From assembly GCA_903929845.1 (NCBI GenBank), contig CAIYWF010000219.1, forward strand, positions 1-8,905: 8,905 nt of DNA, in the 5' to 3' direction. The notes beneath the pieces are model-generated. The model was not told the origin of the DNA, did not search any database, and saw nothing but the letters and a program-made list of their open reading frames with translations. Made by a program: the position numbers and the translations under genes. This document shows positions 1 to 7,868 of this stretch, one piece after another; within the stretch, counting starts at the first letter, position 1; each line of letters begins with the position of its first letter. The stretch comes from an uncultured Chlorobiaceae bacterium (GTDB lineage: Bacteria > Bacteroidota > Chlorobiia > Chlorobiales > Chlorobiaceae).

Positions 1-2
1 GG

Positions 3-56
3 GATGAACCTCTTGACGCAGTAGTTCACGAACATGGAATCATTCGATACACTTAA
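3..56 (+). CDS. 3' end of an unidentified upstream gene (partial)
   Basis: One frame is open from the window edge and ends in TAA at 54-56. It reads DEPLDAVVHEHGIIRYT before the stop. The other two plus frames hit stops almost at once. The stop lies 15 bases before the ppk1 ATG, a spacing that suits a co-transcribed upstream gene. Seventeen residues are too few to name a family. The frame could also be open by chance, so this is a tentative call. Confidence 0.35.
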   Translation, partial: DEPLDAVVHEHGIIRYT

Positions 57-71
57 TTTTTATTGTTTGGT

Positions 72-2186
72 ATGCTGAAAGACCCGGTGTCGGATTTTTT
101 TGATACCTCCTTGTATGTCAACAGGGAGCTGAGCTGGATCTACTTCAATCAGCGAGTGCTTGAAGAGGCGTTTAATCCCGAGTTGCATCCTCTGCTGGAA
201 AGGGTAAAATTCATCTCCATTTTCAGTTCAAACCTGGATGAATATTTCATGATACGTGTTGCTGGTATTGAGGAACAGTATCAGGCGGGCATTCAGGATC
301 GAACGATTGATGGCTATACACCCGCAGAACAACTCGACAAGATCCGCTCGATGGTTTTGCAGCAGCTCAGTGAAAGAAATGAGTGTTTTTATCATGATTT
401 GGTGCCCGCGCTGCAAAAGGAGGGCATAGAGTTTGTTCGGATTTCAGAATTGTCGGCAACACAGCAGCGCGCCTTGAGCCACTATTTCCGCAAGGAGATT
501 TTTCCTGTACTGACTCCACTTGCTTTCGATACAGGTCATCCGTTTCCGTTTATGTCGAACCTGTCCCTGAACCTTGCCATTGAGCTTGAAGATGAGGAGA
601 GCAGGTCACTGAAGTTTGCCCGCGTGAAAGTGCCGAGCATTCTCCCCCGACTTCTCCTGCTCAACAATATCAAGGGATTTCATGATGATGACGGAATCAT
701 AAGATTTATCTGGATAGAAGATCTTGTTGAAAGCAATCTGTCTCACCTGTTTCCGAAAATGCGGATTATACAATCGCATCTTTTCAGATTGATTCGGGAT
801 GCGGATATTGAAATTGAGGAGGATGAAGCGGGCGATTTGTTGAAAACTATCGAACAGGGACTCCGCTCAAGCCGTTATGGAAAAGTTGTTCGACTCGACA
901 TCACCCCTGCAATGCCTCTTTCTGTACGAAAACTGCTTATAAAAAATCTTGAGGTCGCTGAAAGAAACGTTTATGAAATAAATGGTGCGCTTGGACTCGG
1001 CTGTCTGATTGATCTCCTGAAGATCGAACGGCCCGATTTGAAAGATGAGCCTTTTGTTCCCTATAACCGGATTGAGGAGGAGTTCAGTACAAATATCTTC
1101 AAGATGATAAGGGCTAAAGATATTTTGCTCTACCATCCCTATGATTCGTTTCAGCCCGTCGTCGATTTTCTCAATCAGGCAGCCCTTGATCCTGATGTAC
1201 TGTCAATAAAGCAGACTCTTTACAGGGTCGGCAGCAATTCGCCAATTGTCGAGGCTTTGATGATGGCGGCTGAAGAGGGTAAACAGGTTGCTGTTCTGGT
1301 GGAACTCAAGGCAAGATTTGACGAAGAGAATAATATTGTCTGGGCTCGTGCGCTTGAGGACGTCGGCGTGCATGTCGTTTACGGCCTGCCCCGACTGAAA
1401 ACTCACGCAAAGCTTACCCTGATTGTTCGACGTGAACAACACAAACTGAAACGGTACCTTCATCTTGGCACAGGGAACTACAATCCGGCAACAGGGAAGA
1501 TCTATACCGATTACAGCCTGTTTACAACCAATGAACAACTTGCCAACGATGTCGCAGAACTGTTCAACGCGCTGACCGGGTATTCCAAACACACCGGATA
1601 CAGAAAACTCCTTGTTTCGCCGATCAATACCAGAAAAAGAATTATTGAGATGATCGAGAGGGAAGTCGAATGGATCGGTAAAGAGAACAAGGGAAGAATA
1701 ATCATGAAAATGAATGCCCTTGTGGATGCTCAAACCATCCAAGCGCTCTACAGAGCATCCTGTGAAGGTGTGAAAATCGATCTTGTCGTTCGTGGAATTT
1801 GCTGCCTCAAGCCCGGCATTCCGGGAGTCAGTGAACATATCCGGGTAATTAGTGTCATTGGACGTTTTCTTGAGCACAGCAGAGCATACTACTTTTATAA
1901 CGGAGGCAAAGAAGAGCTTTATCTTGGAAGCGCCGATATCATGCCAAGAAACCTCGACGATCGGGTTGAGGCGATTTTTCCGGTGTTCGATAAAATATTA
2001 ATTCAGGTCGTCAAATCTGATCTTGAGCTGATTTTGGCCGATAATGTCAAAGCATGGCAGATGCATGCCGATGGCACCTACTCACGGATTATCAATGATG
2101 CCCCTCAACTAAATAGTCAGGCTCTCTTTATATCCAGGTCTGTCCAGAAAAAAACTTCATCAAAATTTAACGTCAATGAATTATGA
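72..2186 (+). CDS. ppk1: Polyphosphate kinase 1
   Basis: PPK1 reversibly transfers the gamma-phosphate of ATP to inorganic polyphosphate through a phosphohistidine, and so makes the cell's phosphate and energy store. The 704-residue product has the full family length. The N-terminal domain opens with YVNRELSWIYFNQRVLEEA, the usual PPK1 beginning. The two phospholipase-D-like halves follow. The phosphorylated His is expected at H445 in LKTHAK, equivalent to E. coli H435. The second conserved His is H464 in YLHLGTGNYN, and a third conserved motif, RFLEHSR, carries H602. All catalytic motifs are present, so the enzyme should be active. ATG at 72 is preferred. An in-frame TTG at 63 would add only three residues, and neither start has a clear Shine-Dalgarno. 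The stop overlaps the rpiB start as ATGA, which suggests translational coupling. Confidence 0.96.
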   Translation: MLKDPVSDFFDTSLYVNRELSWIYFNQRVLEEAFNPELHPLLERVKFISIFSSNLDEYFMIRVAGIEEQYQAGIQDRTIDGYTPAEQLDKIRSMVLQQLSERNECFYHDLVPALQKEGIEFVRISELSATQQRALSHYFRKEIFPVLTPLAFDTGHPFPFMSNLSLNLAIELEDEESRSLKFARVKVPSILPRLLLLNNIKGFHDDDGIIRFIWIEDLVESNLSHLFPKMRIIQSHLFRLIRDADIEIEEDEAGDLLKTIEQGLRSSRYGKVVRLDITPAMPLSVRKLLIKNLEVAERNVYEINGALGLGCLIDLLKIERPDLKDEPFVPYNRIEEEFSTNIFKMIRAKDILLYHPYDSFQPVVDFLNQAALDPDVLSIKQTLYRVGSNSPIVEALMMAAEEGKQVAVLVELKARFDEENNIVWARALEDVGVHVVYGLPRLKTHAKLTLIVRREQHKLKRYLHLGTGNYNPATGKIYTDYSLFTTNEQLANDVAELFNALTGYSKHTGYRKLLVSPINTRKRIIEMIEREVEWIGKENKGRIIMKMNALVDAQTIQALYRASCEGVKIDLVVRGICCLKPGIPGVSEHIRVISVIGRFLEHSRAYYFYNGGKEELYLGSADIMPRNLDDRVEAIFPVFDKILIQVVKSDLELILADNVKAWQMHADGTYSRIINDAPQLNSQALFISRSVQKKTSSKFNVNEL

Positions 2187-2617
2187 AAATAGCAGTTGGA
2201 AGTGATCACGCCGGGTTTGAATTCAAAAAAACGGTACTTTCCTGGCTTGAACGAAACGGCTATGAGATCAACGATATGGGGCCGCAGAATGAAGAGACTG
2301 TAGACTATCCCGATTTTGCCCGCAAAGTTGCGTTTGCTGTTGCCGAAGGGCAATGTGATTCCGGCATTCTGCTTTGTGGTACAGGCATTGGTGTCTCAAT
2401 TGCCGCAAACAAAGTCAAGGGTATTCGTGCAGCTCTTGCCTGCAACCCTGAGTTTGCAATACTTGCCCGTCAGCATAATAATGCCAATATTCTCTGTCTC
2501 CCCGCACGCTTTACTGATACTGTCACTATTGAAAAAACCCTTCACAACTGGTTTAGCACCGATTTTGAAGGTGGGAGGCATGAAAAAAGAGTGAATAAAA
2601 TTGAGCCATGCTGTTAA
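2183..2617 (+). CDS. rpiB: Ribose-5-phosphate isomerase B
   Basis: This enzyme interconverts ribose 5-phosphate and ribulose 5-phosphate in the cytoplasmic pentose phosphate pathway. The protein is 144 residues, the normal length for the RpiB/LacAB family. Visible motifs are the N-terminal GSDHAG (D8, H9), the catalytic Cys C65 in LLCGTGIG, H98 in ARQHNNAN, and the typical C-terminal EGGRHEKRVNKI. The start codon overlaps the ppk1 stop by four bases (ATGA) and has no obvious Shine-Dalgarno of its own, so ribosomes probably re-initiate after ppk1. Its last ten bases overlap the start of the CBS-domain gene. LacA/LacB-type galactose 6-phosphate isomerase is the only realistic alternative and is unlikely for a lone subunit in this setting. 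Confidence 0.95.
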   Translation: MKIAVGSDHAGFEFKKTVLSWLERNGYEINDMGPQNEETVDYPDFARKVAFAVAEGQCDSGILLCGTGIGVSIAANKVKGIRAALACNPEFAILARQHNNANILCLPARFTDTVTIEKTLHNWFSTDFEGGRHEKRVNKIEPCC

Positions 2618-3282
2618 ATAAGTGTATAGCGGATAGTCTTGACACAAGCTTTCCGTTTTTTTTAGATACCGACCTGGTTGCGGATGTTCTTGCCCTCATG
2701 CAGGAGAAAGGAGTTGAAAGTGCTTCACTCCTGCATGAGGGAAAAGTTGCGGCAATGGTGACAATCCTTGATCTGCTTCCTGCTCAGGAGTCAAGAAAAC
2801 GGCTCATGGATCTGAAGCTTCAACATGCTTGCAGCATTGGACTCCATGAGCATCTTTTTGAAATAGTTGTGAGAATGGATTCATTCCCATACCAGTTCAT
2901 TCCTGTATCGGGGGAGGGCGGAGATTATGTTGGTGTTATACAAAAGACGGCTCTTTTGGAACATATTGCCACTGTTTTTCATTTACGAGAAGAGTGCATG
3001 ACCCTTGAACTGGATGTACCATCTTATGACCTCAAGCTCTCCGAGATTATTGCCACTCTCGAAAAAAACGACGCTACGGTATTGAGTTTTGGCATCTATC
3101 CTGCAGCTCCGGATGGTGACGGCCTCGTTGTGACATTCAGACTTCAGATGCATGATTTCTATCGTCTGGTATCAAATCTGAAAAAATATGGCTATATGAT
3201 CCGCTACACGTCACCCTTTTCTGCAAAAGATGATGAGATGAGAGAAAAGGCGCTTGAGTTTATCAGGTTTATGGATATGTAA
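2608..3282 (+). CDS. CBS-domain protein with ACT-like C-terminus
   Basis: This 224-residue cytoplasmic protein has two CBS-type repeats (about residues 5-57 and 72-122). They are followed by a segment (about 129-202) whose order of predicted strands and helices fits an ACT-like ligand-binding domain. CBS pairs usually sense adenine nucleotides and ACT domains usually bind amino acids, so a small-molecule sensor or regulator is plausible. No catalytic domain is visible, and the ligand and partner are unknown. The start overlaps the end of rpiB by ten bases in another frame. This makes it the third member of the ppk1-rpiB chain and hints at a link to phosphate or nucleotide status, which is inference only. 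Codons 29-45 contain a perfect 14-bp inverted repeat. Confidence 0.8.
   Translation: MLLNKCIADSLDTSFPFFLDTDLVADVLALMQEKGVESASLLHEGKVAAMVTILDLLPAQESRKRLMDLKLQHACSIGLHEHLFEIVVRMDSFPYQFIPVSGEGGDYVGVIQKTALLEHIATVFHLREECMTLELDVPSYDLKLSEIIATLEKNDATVLSFGIYPAAPDGDGLVVTFRLQMHDFYRLVSNLKKYGYMIRYTSPFSAKDDEMREKALEFIRFMDM
2693..2741. repeat. Perfect 14-bp inverted repeat inside the CBS gene
   Basis: The left arm CCCTCATGCAGGAG (2693-2706) and the right arm CTCCTGCATGAGGG (2728-2741) are exact reverse complements separated by 21 bases. The mRNA could fold into a strong hairpin about 85 bases after the CBS start codon. No U-tract follows on either strand, so it does not look like an intrinsic terminator. 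The arms encode LMQE and LLHEG, so the match is not explained by repeated protein sequence. Confidence 0.75.
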
Positions 3283-3334
3283 AGCATCATGAAAAGAGTT
3301 ATAATCGTAAACTATTGCAAAAGAAGATGATTGC

Positions 3335-4552
3335 ATGAAAAGAGAACACTCTGTCGAGCTTGTTGACCGGATTCGGGAAAATTCAGCAGAAATTTTTTCA
3401 GAAGTTGTTTCATTGCGCAGGGATATTCATCGTCACCCCGAACTTGCTTATGAAGAGGTGAGAACCACCGCGCTGATAAAGGACTATCTCCTTAATCTCG
3501 GTATCACCCCTGAACCATCCCTGCTTGAAACTGGAGTTGTTGCGGTCATTCGAGGCGGCAGTAAAACTGCCAGAAACAATCTTGTCGCATTACGTGCGGA
3601 TATTGATGCTCTTCCTCTTCATGAAGAGAACATGCATGGCTTCTGTTCCCTTGAGTCTGGAAAAATGCACGCCTGTGGTCATGACATGCATACTGCCATG
3701 CTTCTTGGCGCAGCCAATATTCTCTCAAGGATAAAGGATGAGCTTGCAGGTGATGTGCTTCTCGTGTTTCAGCCAGCCGAAGAAAAAGCACCTGGAGGGG
3801 CAAAGCCACTCCTCGATGCAGGTCTCTTCAGACAGTTTAAGCCGTCAGCAATTATCGGTCAGCACTGCTTTCCAAGTGTTGAGAACGGGAAAGTAGCTCT
3901 GTGCAAAGGGAGCTTTATGGCAGCGGCTGATGAACTGTACTTTACAGTGACAGGGCAGGGAGGTCATGCGTCTGCACCACATAAAGCGGCTGATCCTGTT
4001 CTTGCCGCAGCTCATATCATTACAGCAGTTCAGCATCTTGTCAGCCGGGTCGCCCCTCCTTATGAACCAGCAGTTGTTTCAATAGCATCCATTCATGGCG
4101 GCAATGCAACAAATGTCATTCCCCGCCAGGTGACCATGTCGGGTACGATGAGGACCATGAATGAGGAGGTTCGATCACTGCTTCAGGAAAGGTTGCGCCA
4201 GACCGTCACACATATAGCTACAGCGCTTGGCGTTGAGGCGGAACTTGAGATCCGGCAAGGTTATCCTGTACTCTACAACAATCCAGATGTGACAGAAAAG
4301 GCGGAGAAAATCTGCACAGAATATCTTGGCCGTGAGAATGTGCTTACTTGTGAGTCTATAATGACCGCAGAAGATTTTGCCTACTATCTTCAGGAGTGTC
4401 CCGGAACATTCTGGCAAATCGGAACGGGCATGGGAAATAACGATAAAAGCAATACTCTCCATTCTCCAACCTTTGATCCAGAAGAGCGAGCCCTCGAAAC
4501 AGGAAGCGGGTTGCTTGCTTATGCAGCCTTTCGCATCCTGGAATCAGCCTGA
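3335..4552 (+). CDS. M20D family amidohydrolase (N-acyl-amino-acid / hippurate hydrolase type)
   Basis: This is a metal-dependent amidohydrolase of the M20 peptidase clan, the group that includes hippurate hydrolase, IAA-amino acid hydrolase and N-acetyl-diaminopimelate deacetylase. The 405-residue length is typical. Motifs in order are RRDIHRHPELAYEE (28-41), ALRADIDALPLHEEN (85-99), HACGHDMHT with metal ligands C114 and H116, FQPAEE with E149 and E150, GQHCFP with H177, the dimerisation-domain motif GGHASAPHKAADPV (209-222), MTAEDFAYYLQECPGTFWQIG, and LHSPTFDPEE with H376. The complete C-H-E-H-H metal set indicates an active enzyme. The natural substrate cannot be read from sequence. The gene starts 52 bases after the CBS gene with only a weak purine-rich stretch before the ATG. 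It may share the upstream operon and ends just before the hairpin at 4574-4609. Confidence 0.9.
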   Translation: MKREHSVELVDRIRENSAEIFSEVVSLRRDIHRHPELAYEEVRTTALIKDYLLNLGITPEPSLLETGVVAVIRGGSKTARNNLVALRADIDALPLHEENMHGFCSLESGKMHACGHDMHTAMLLGAANILSRIKDELAGDVLLVFQPAEEKAPGGAKPLLDAGLFRQFKPSAIIGQHCFPSVENGKVALCKGSFMAAADELYFTVTGQGGHASAPHKAADPVLAAAHIITAVQHLVSRVAPPYEPAVVSIASIHGGNATNVIPRQVTMSGTMRTMNEEVRSLLQERLRQTVTHIATALGVEAELEIRQGYPVLYNNPDVTEKAEKICTEYLGRENVLTCESIMTAEDFAYYLQECPGTFWQIGTGMGNNDKSNTLHSPTFDPEERALETGSGLLAYAAFRILESA

Positions 4553-4573
4553 CTATTTTTCTTTTTCTCCATT

Positions 4574-4609
4574 AACAGAAAAAGGCGCCTTGTGACGCCT
4601 ATTTCTGTT
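4574..4609. terminator. Bidirectional hairpin terminator between convergent genes
   Basis: The arms AACAGAAAAAGGCG (4574-4587) and CGCCTATTTCTGTT (4596-4609) pair at 13 of 14 positions around an 8-base loop. The core AGGCG/CGCCT stem is flanked by an A-rich side and a U-rich side in both directions. Read on the minus strand, the core is followed by TTTTTCTGTT. Read on the plus strand, it is followed by ATTTCTGTT. It lies in the 71-base gap between the amidohydrolase stop and the aldolase stop, so it can end both transcripts. Confidence 0.8.
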
Positions 4610-4623
4610 GGAGACAGAGAAAA

Positions 4624-5598
4624 TTATGCTTTTCCGTCAGACCCGAGAACATTATTGATCTTGTGGGCGTAGAGCTTTTTGAGAGCATCACGAGCTGGGC
4701 CAAGATATTTTCTTGGATCAAACTCTTCAGGTTTTTCGTCAAAGACTTTGCGGATTGCAGCGGTCATGGCAAGGCGGCCATCAGAGTCAATATTGATTTT
4801 ACAGACTGCAGATTTGGCGGCAAGACGAAGCTGATCTTCACTGATACCAATGGCATCTTTCATTTTTCCACCATGTTCATTGATCATCTTAACCAGCTCT
4901 TGTGGGACGGAAGAAGAGCCGTGCAGCACAATAGGAAATCCGGGAATACGTTTTTCAATTTCAGTCAGAATATCAAGACGAATTTTGGGATCTTCACCGG
5001 GTTTGAACTTGAAAGCGCCATGTGAGGTGCCAATGGAAATAGCAAGACTGTCTACACCTGTTTTTGCAACAAAATCTTCAACCTCTTCCGGCTGAGTATA
5101 AGTATGATGTGCAGCAGAGACTTCGTCTTCAATGCCGGCAAGCACTCCGAGTTCCCCCTCGACAGTGACATCAAACTGGTGGGCAAACTCAACAACTTTT
5201 TTGGTGAGTGCGACGTTCTCTTCATAAGGGAGATGAGAGCCATCAATCATGACCGAAGAGAACCCTGATTCAATGCAGTCAACGCAGAGTTCGAACCTGT
5301 CTCCATGGTCAAGGAGAAGCACAAGAGGAATCGGAGATCCTAGTTCAGCAGCCTAAGCAACCGCTCCCTGGGCAAGGAAGCGAAGCAGGGTTTCGTTGGC
5401 ATAGCTTCTTGCACCTTTGGAAACCTGAAGAATTACGGGGGATTTTGTCTCAACACAGGCCTGTATGATTGCCTGCATCTGTTCGAGATTATTGAAATTG
5501 TATGCAGGAATGGCATAACCTCCCGATACAGCTTTACTGAAAAGTTCGCGGCTGTTAACAAGACCGAGTTCTTTATAACTGATTTTTTTCTTTTGCAT
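4624..5598 (-). pseudogene. fba: Class II fructose-1,6-bisphosphate aldolase, interrupted by an in-frame TAG
   Basis: The intact enzyme cleaves and forms fructose 1,6-bisphosphate and is needed for gluconeogenesis in autotrophs. The reading frame spans 324 codons plus the stop, a normal length, but codon 82 is TAG (5353-5355). The frame is unchanged on both sides: QGAVA, then stop, then AAELGSPIPLV. Without read-through the products would be an 81-residue N-terminal piece and, only if an internal start such as the GTG at 5322 were used, a 232-residue C-terminal piece. Retained features include the catalytic Asp D97 and zinc ligands H98, H193 (GTSHG) and H226 (LHGSS), plus the NID substrate-binding motif. 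The family motif HLDHG reads LLDHG here (L95), and R101 stands where Ser or Thr is usual. Both changes lie within 20 codons of the stop. The promoter and ribosome binding site look intact. A recent mutation, suppression of TAG, or base-call errors would each explain this. Confidence 0.88.
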
Positions 5599-5606
5599 TG
5601 AACGCT

Positions 5607-5611
5607 CTCCT
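5607..5611 (-). promoter_or_regulatory. Strong ribosome binding site of fba
   Basis: On the minus strand AAAGGAGAG precedes the ATG at 5598-5596, with eight bases between AGGAG and the start codon. This is the clearest Shine-Dalgarno in the window and fixes the start giving MQKKKISYKELG. Its conservation suggests that the gene was until recently, or still is, highly translated. Confidence 0.75.
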
Positions 5612-5621
5612 TTTATTTATT

Positions 5622-5627
5622 ATTATA
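5622..5627 (-). promoter_or_regulatory. Candidate -10 box (TATAAT) of fba
   Basis: A perfect TATAAT on the minus strand lies 23 bases before the fba ATG and just upstream of the ribosome binding site. That would give a very short leader. I find no good TTGACA-like -35 element at the usual 16-18 base spacing, so the call rests on the -10 match in an AT-rich intergenic region. Confidence 0.4.
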
Positions 5628-5758
5628 TGCCGTAATTATTCAAGGGATACCTCTCGGTTATGGTTTCTCATTTGTTTTGTAATATATGTATATTTGTCTT
5701 CTCATTCAAAAATAGCTTCTACACTGTCGTCGAACCTTTGATCATTGTAACATTAACC

Positions 5759-7819
5759 ATGAGTAGAAAAAGTCTGCTTCTCATTACTGTTGTTTTGGGA
5801 AGCGCTATACCGGTATTTGCCGGAAATGTTGCTAAATCAGTTCCAGCCGTAACCGTTACTCTCCGACCAACTGCGGCCGAAGAGGAGGCCGGTAAATATA
5901 TCAGTCAGTCCCTTCTCCAGAAACACTATAGAAAGATATCAGTCAATGACTCTCTTTCCCAACAGATATTCAATCGCTATATCGACAATCTTGACGGCAG
6001 CAAAAGCTATTTTTTAGCAAGTGAGATTGAAAGTCTCCGAAAATATTATGGAAGCCGGATTGAAGGTGAACTTCTTTCTGGAAAATCAGATGCAGGTTTT
6101 GGCGTCTATAATTTTTTTCTGAAACGGGCTAAAGAAAAAATGCGGTATATGAAGGCAACCGTCGATACCGTGCGCTTCAACTTCTCAATACCAGAAACTC
6201 TTGACCTTGATCGCAAGACAGATCCCTGGCCTTCCGACAGGCGTCAGCTTACCGATTTATGGAAAAAAGAGCTGAAATACCAATGGATCAATCAGAAATA
6301 TTCCGGAGAAAATAGCAAGACTATCCGGGAAGCTCTTGCAAAAAGATTTACTAATCGCCTGAATCTTCTTAATCGCCAAAAGCCGGAAGATGCTTTTCAA
6401 GCATATACTTATGCGGTGACAACCTCGTTTGATCCTCACACAAATTATCTCTCTGCGGATGAGTACGAAAATTTTCAGATCGACATGAGCCGATCACTTG
6501 AAGGAATCGGCGCCAAACTTCAGGTCGAGAGCGAGTATACTGTGGTCAGTGAGATTATTCCCGGAGGTCCAGCATTCAAAAGCAGTTTATTGAAAAAGGG
6601 AGATAAAATTATCGGTGTTGGTCAAGGAAAAACATCTGAGATTGTTGATGTTACTGGATGGCGAATCAATGAGGTTGTAAAATTGATCCGAGGCAAGAAA
6701 AACACTTTAATTCGTCTGAAAATTCTGCCAGCAAGTCAAGGAGGCCGAGGTCCAGCAAAAATAGTTCAACTCATTCGAGAAAAGATCAATCTGGAGGAAC
6801 AGGAGGCCAAAAAAAGCGTTATTACAAAAAATGGCCAAAAAATCGGAGTGATTACCATTCCATCATTTTACCTTGATTTTGAAGGTCAGCAACAGAATAC
6901 CGGTACTTATAACAGCACAAGCCGTGATATAACCCGGATTCTGAACGAACTGAATGTTGAGCATGTTGATGGCATTGTCATTGATCTTCGTGACAACGGT
7001 GGCGGTTCACTTGAAGAGTCTGTGAATGTCACTGGGCTCTTTATTCCAACTGGTCCAGTGGTACAGGTAAGTAATTCAACAGGCGGAAAAATGGTTCTCA
7101 GGGATGAAGATCGACGGGTACTCTATACTGGCCCACTTGCGGTACTTGTTAACCGCTACAGCGCTTCGGCATCCGAAATTTTTGCTGCTGCAATTCAGGA
7201 TTACAGTCGAGGGGTTATCATCGGTGAGAGAACATTCGGCAAGGGAACCGTTCAGAGTATCATCAAACTTACACGGCCCTTCAGTTTTTTTGGAAAGCCC
7301 GAACTGGGAGAATTAAAACTTACTGTAGCAAAGTTTTACCGTATTTCCGGAGGAAGTACTCAACATAAAGGTGTTGTGCCGGATATTGTGATGCCTTCTA
7401 TGATTGATACATCGATTGTTGGCGAGGATACCTATACCAGCAGCTTGCCTTGGAGTACCATCTCTCCGTCGTTTTATCGCCCGACAGCAGAGATAAGCCA
7501 GGAAGACCTTGTCATACTGCGGCAAAAACAGCAAGAACGGTCTTCGAAAAACCGCCAGTACCAAGCCTATTTACATGATCTGAACACCCTTAACCGGATA
7601 CGAAAAAAAAGGATGGTATCGCTCCAGGATTCATCCTTTAAATCGGAAATAGAAACGATCAAACACATTGAGGGGCTATGGGTTCATGACCAGGATTCAA
7701 CCAAAAATATAAACAAGGATCTGCTTCTCAACCAGTCGGTGTCAGTTGTTTCTGATATGGCAGAGCTCAAGAGCGTGCAGCGACAAACGGTTACCCGTAC
7801 CTTGCCCTCGTTGAATTAA
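5759..7819 (+). CDS. prc: Tail-specific (carboxy-terminal processing) protease, S41 family, copy 1
   Basis: Prc/Tsp is a periplasmic serine protease that degrades or trims envelope proteins from their C-terminus. The 686-residue protein matches the E. coli Tsp size class (about 680). A signal peptide is visible: MSRKSLLLITVVLGSAIPVFA with likely cleavage before GN. An N-terminal helical domain (about 40-230) is followed by a PDZ domain (about 235-335) and the S41 core (about 360-545) with DLRDNGGGS. The catalytic Ser-Lys dyad is expected at S470 (RYSASASE) and K495 (TFGKGTVQ). Their 25-residue spacing equals that of E. coli Tsp, and D481 also matches. A C-terminal helical tail completes the Tsp layout. 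The frame stays open back to 5660, but ATG 5759 is chosen because it places the signal peptide at the N-terminus and aligns with the start of the second copy. No clear Shine-Dalgarno is present. Confidence 0.93.
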   Translation: MSRKSLLLITVVLGSAIPVFAGNVAKSVPAVTVTLRPTAAEEEAGKYISQSLLQKHYRKISVNDSLSQQIFNRYIDNLDGSKSYFLASEIESLRKYYGSRIEGELLSGKSDAGFGVYNFFLKRAKEKMRYMKATVDTVRFNFSIPETLDLDRKTDPWPSDRRQLTDLWKKELKYQWINQKYSGENSKTIREALAKRFTNRLNLLNRQKPEDAFQAYTYAVTTSFDPHTNYLSADEYENFQIDMSRSLEGIGAKLQVESEYTVVSEIIPGGPAFKSSLLKKGDKIIGVGQGKTSEIVDVTGWRINEVVKLIRGKKNTLIRLKILPASQGGRGPAKIVQLIREKINLEEQEAKKSVITKNGQKIGVITIPSFYLDFEGQQQNTGTYNSTSRDITRILNELNVEHVDGIVIDLRDNGGGSLEESVNVTGLFIPTGPVVQVSNSTGGKMVLRDEDRRVLYTGPLAVLVNRYSASASEIFAAAIQDYSRGVIIGERTFGKGTVQSIIKLTRPFSFFGKPELGELKLTVAKFYRISGGSTQHKGVVPDIVMPSMIDTSIVGEDTYTSSLPWSTISPSFYRPTAEISQEDLVILRQKQQERSSKNRQYQAYLHDLNTLNRIRKKRMVSLQDSSFKSEIETIKHIEGLWVHDQDSTKNINKDLLLNQSVSVVSDMAELKSVQRQTVTRTLPSLN

Positions 7820-7868
7820 GGCTTATTGAAAGAAAATCATGCGGCGCGCGTAATAATCGAAAAGGTGA

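Noticed and set aside
63..71. TTG start for ppk1
   Set aside because: It adds only three residues and has no better ribosome binding site than the ATG at 72. It cannot be excluded but is less likely.
1203..1877. A 224-codon open frame on the minus strand
   Set aside because: It lies wholly inside ppk1, whose frame carries every PPK1 motif. The minus-strand product has no recognisable domain and is a shadow.
3289..3330. A 13-codon open frame between the CBS gene and the amidohydrolase, sharing ATGAAAAGAG with the amidohydrolase start
   Set aside because: It is very short, has no ribosome binding site and no meaningful product. The ten-base repeat is A-rich and can arise by chance.
5353..5355. 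TAG in fba as a pyrrolysine or other programmed recoding site
   Set aside because: Pyrrolysine is not known in aldolases or, to my knowledge, in green sulfur bacteria. No obvious recoding hairpin follows, and the accompanying odd codons favour mutation or error.
5660..5758. A 33-residue N-terminal extension of prc copy 1
   Set aside because: The extension would bury the signal peptide. Copy 2 starts at the position equivalent to ATG 5759, and the extension has no matching homology upstream of copy 2.
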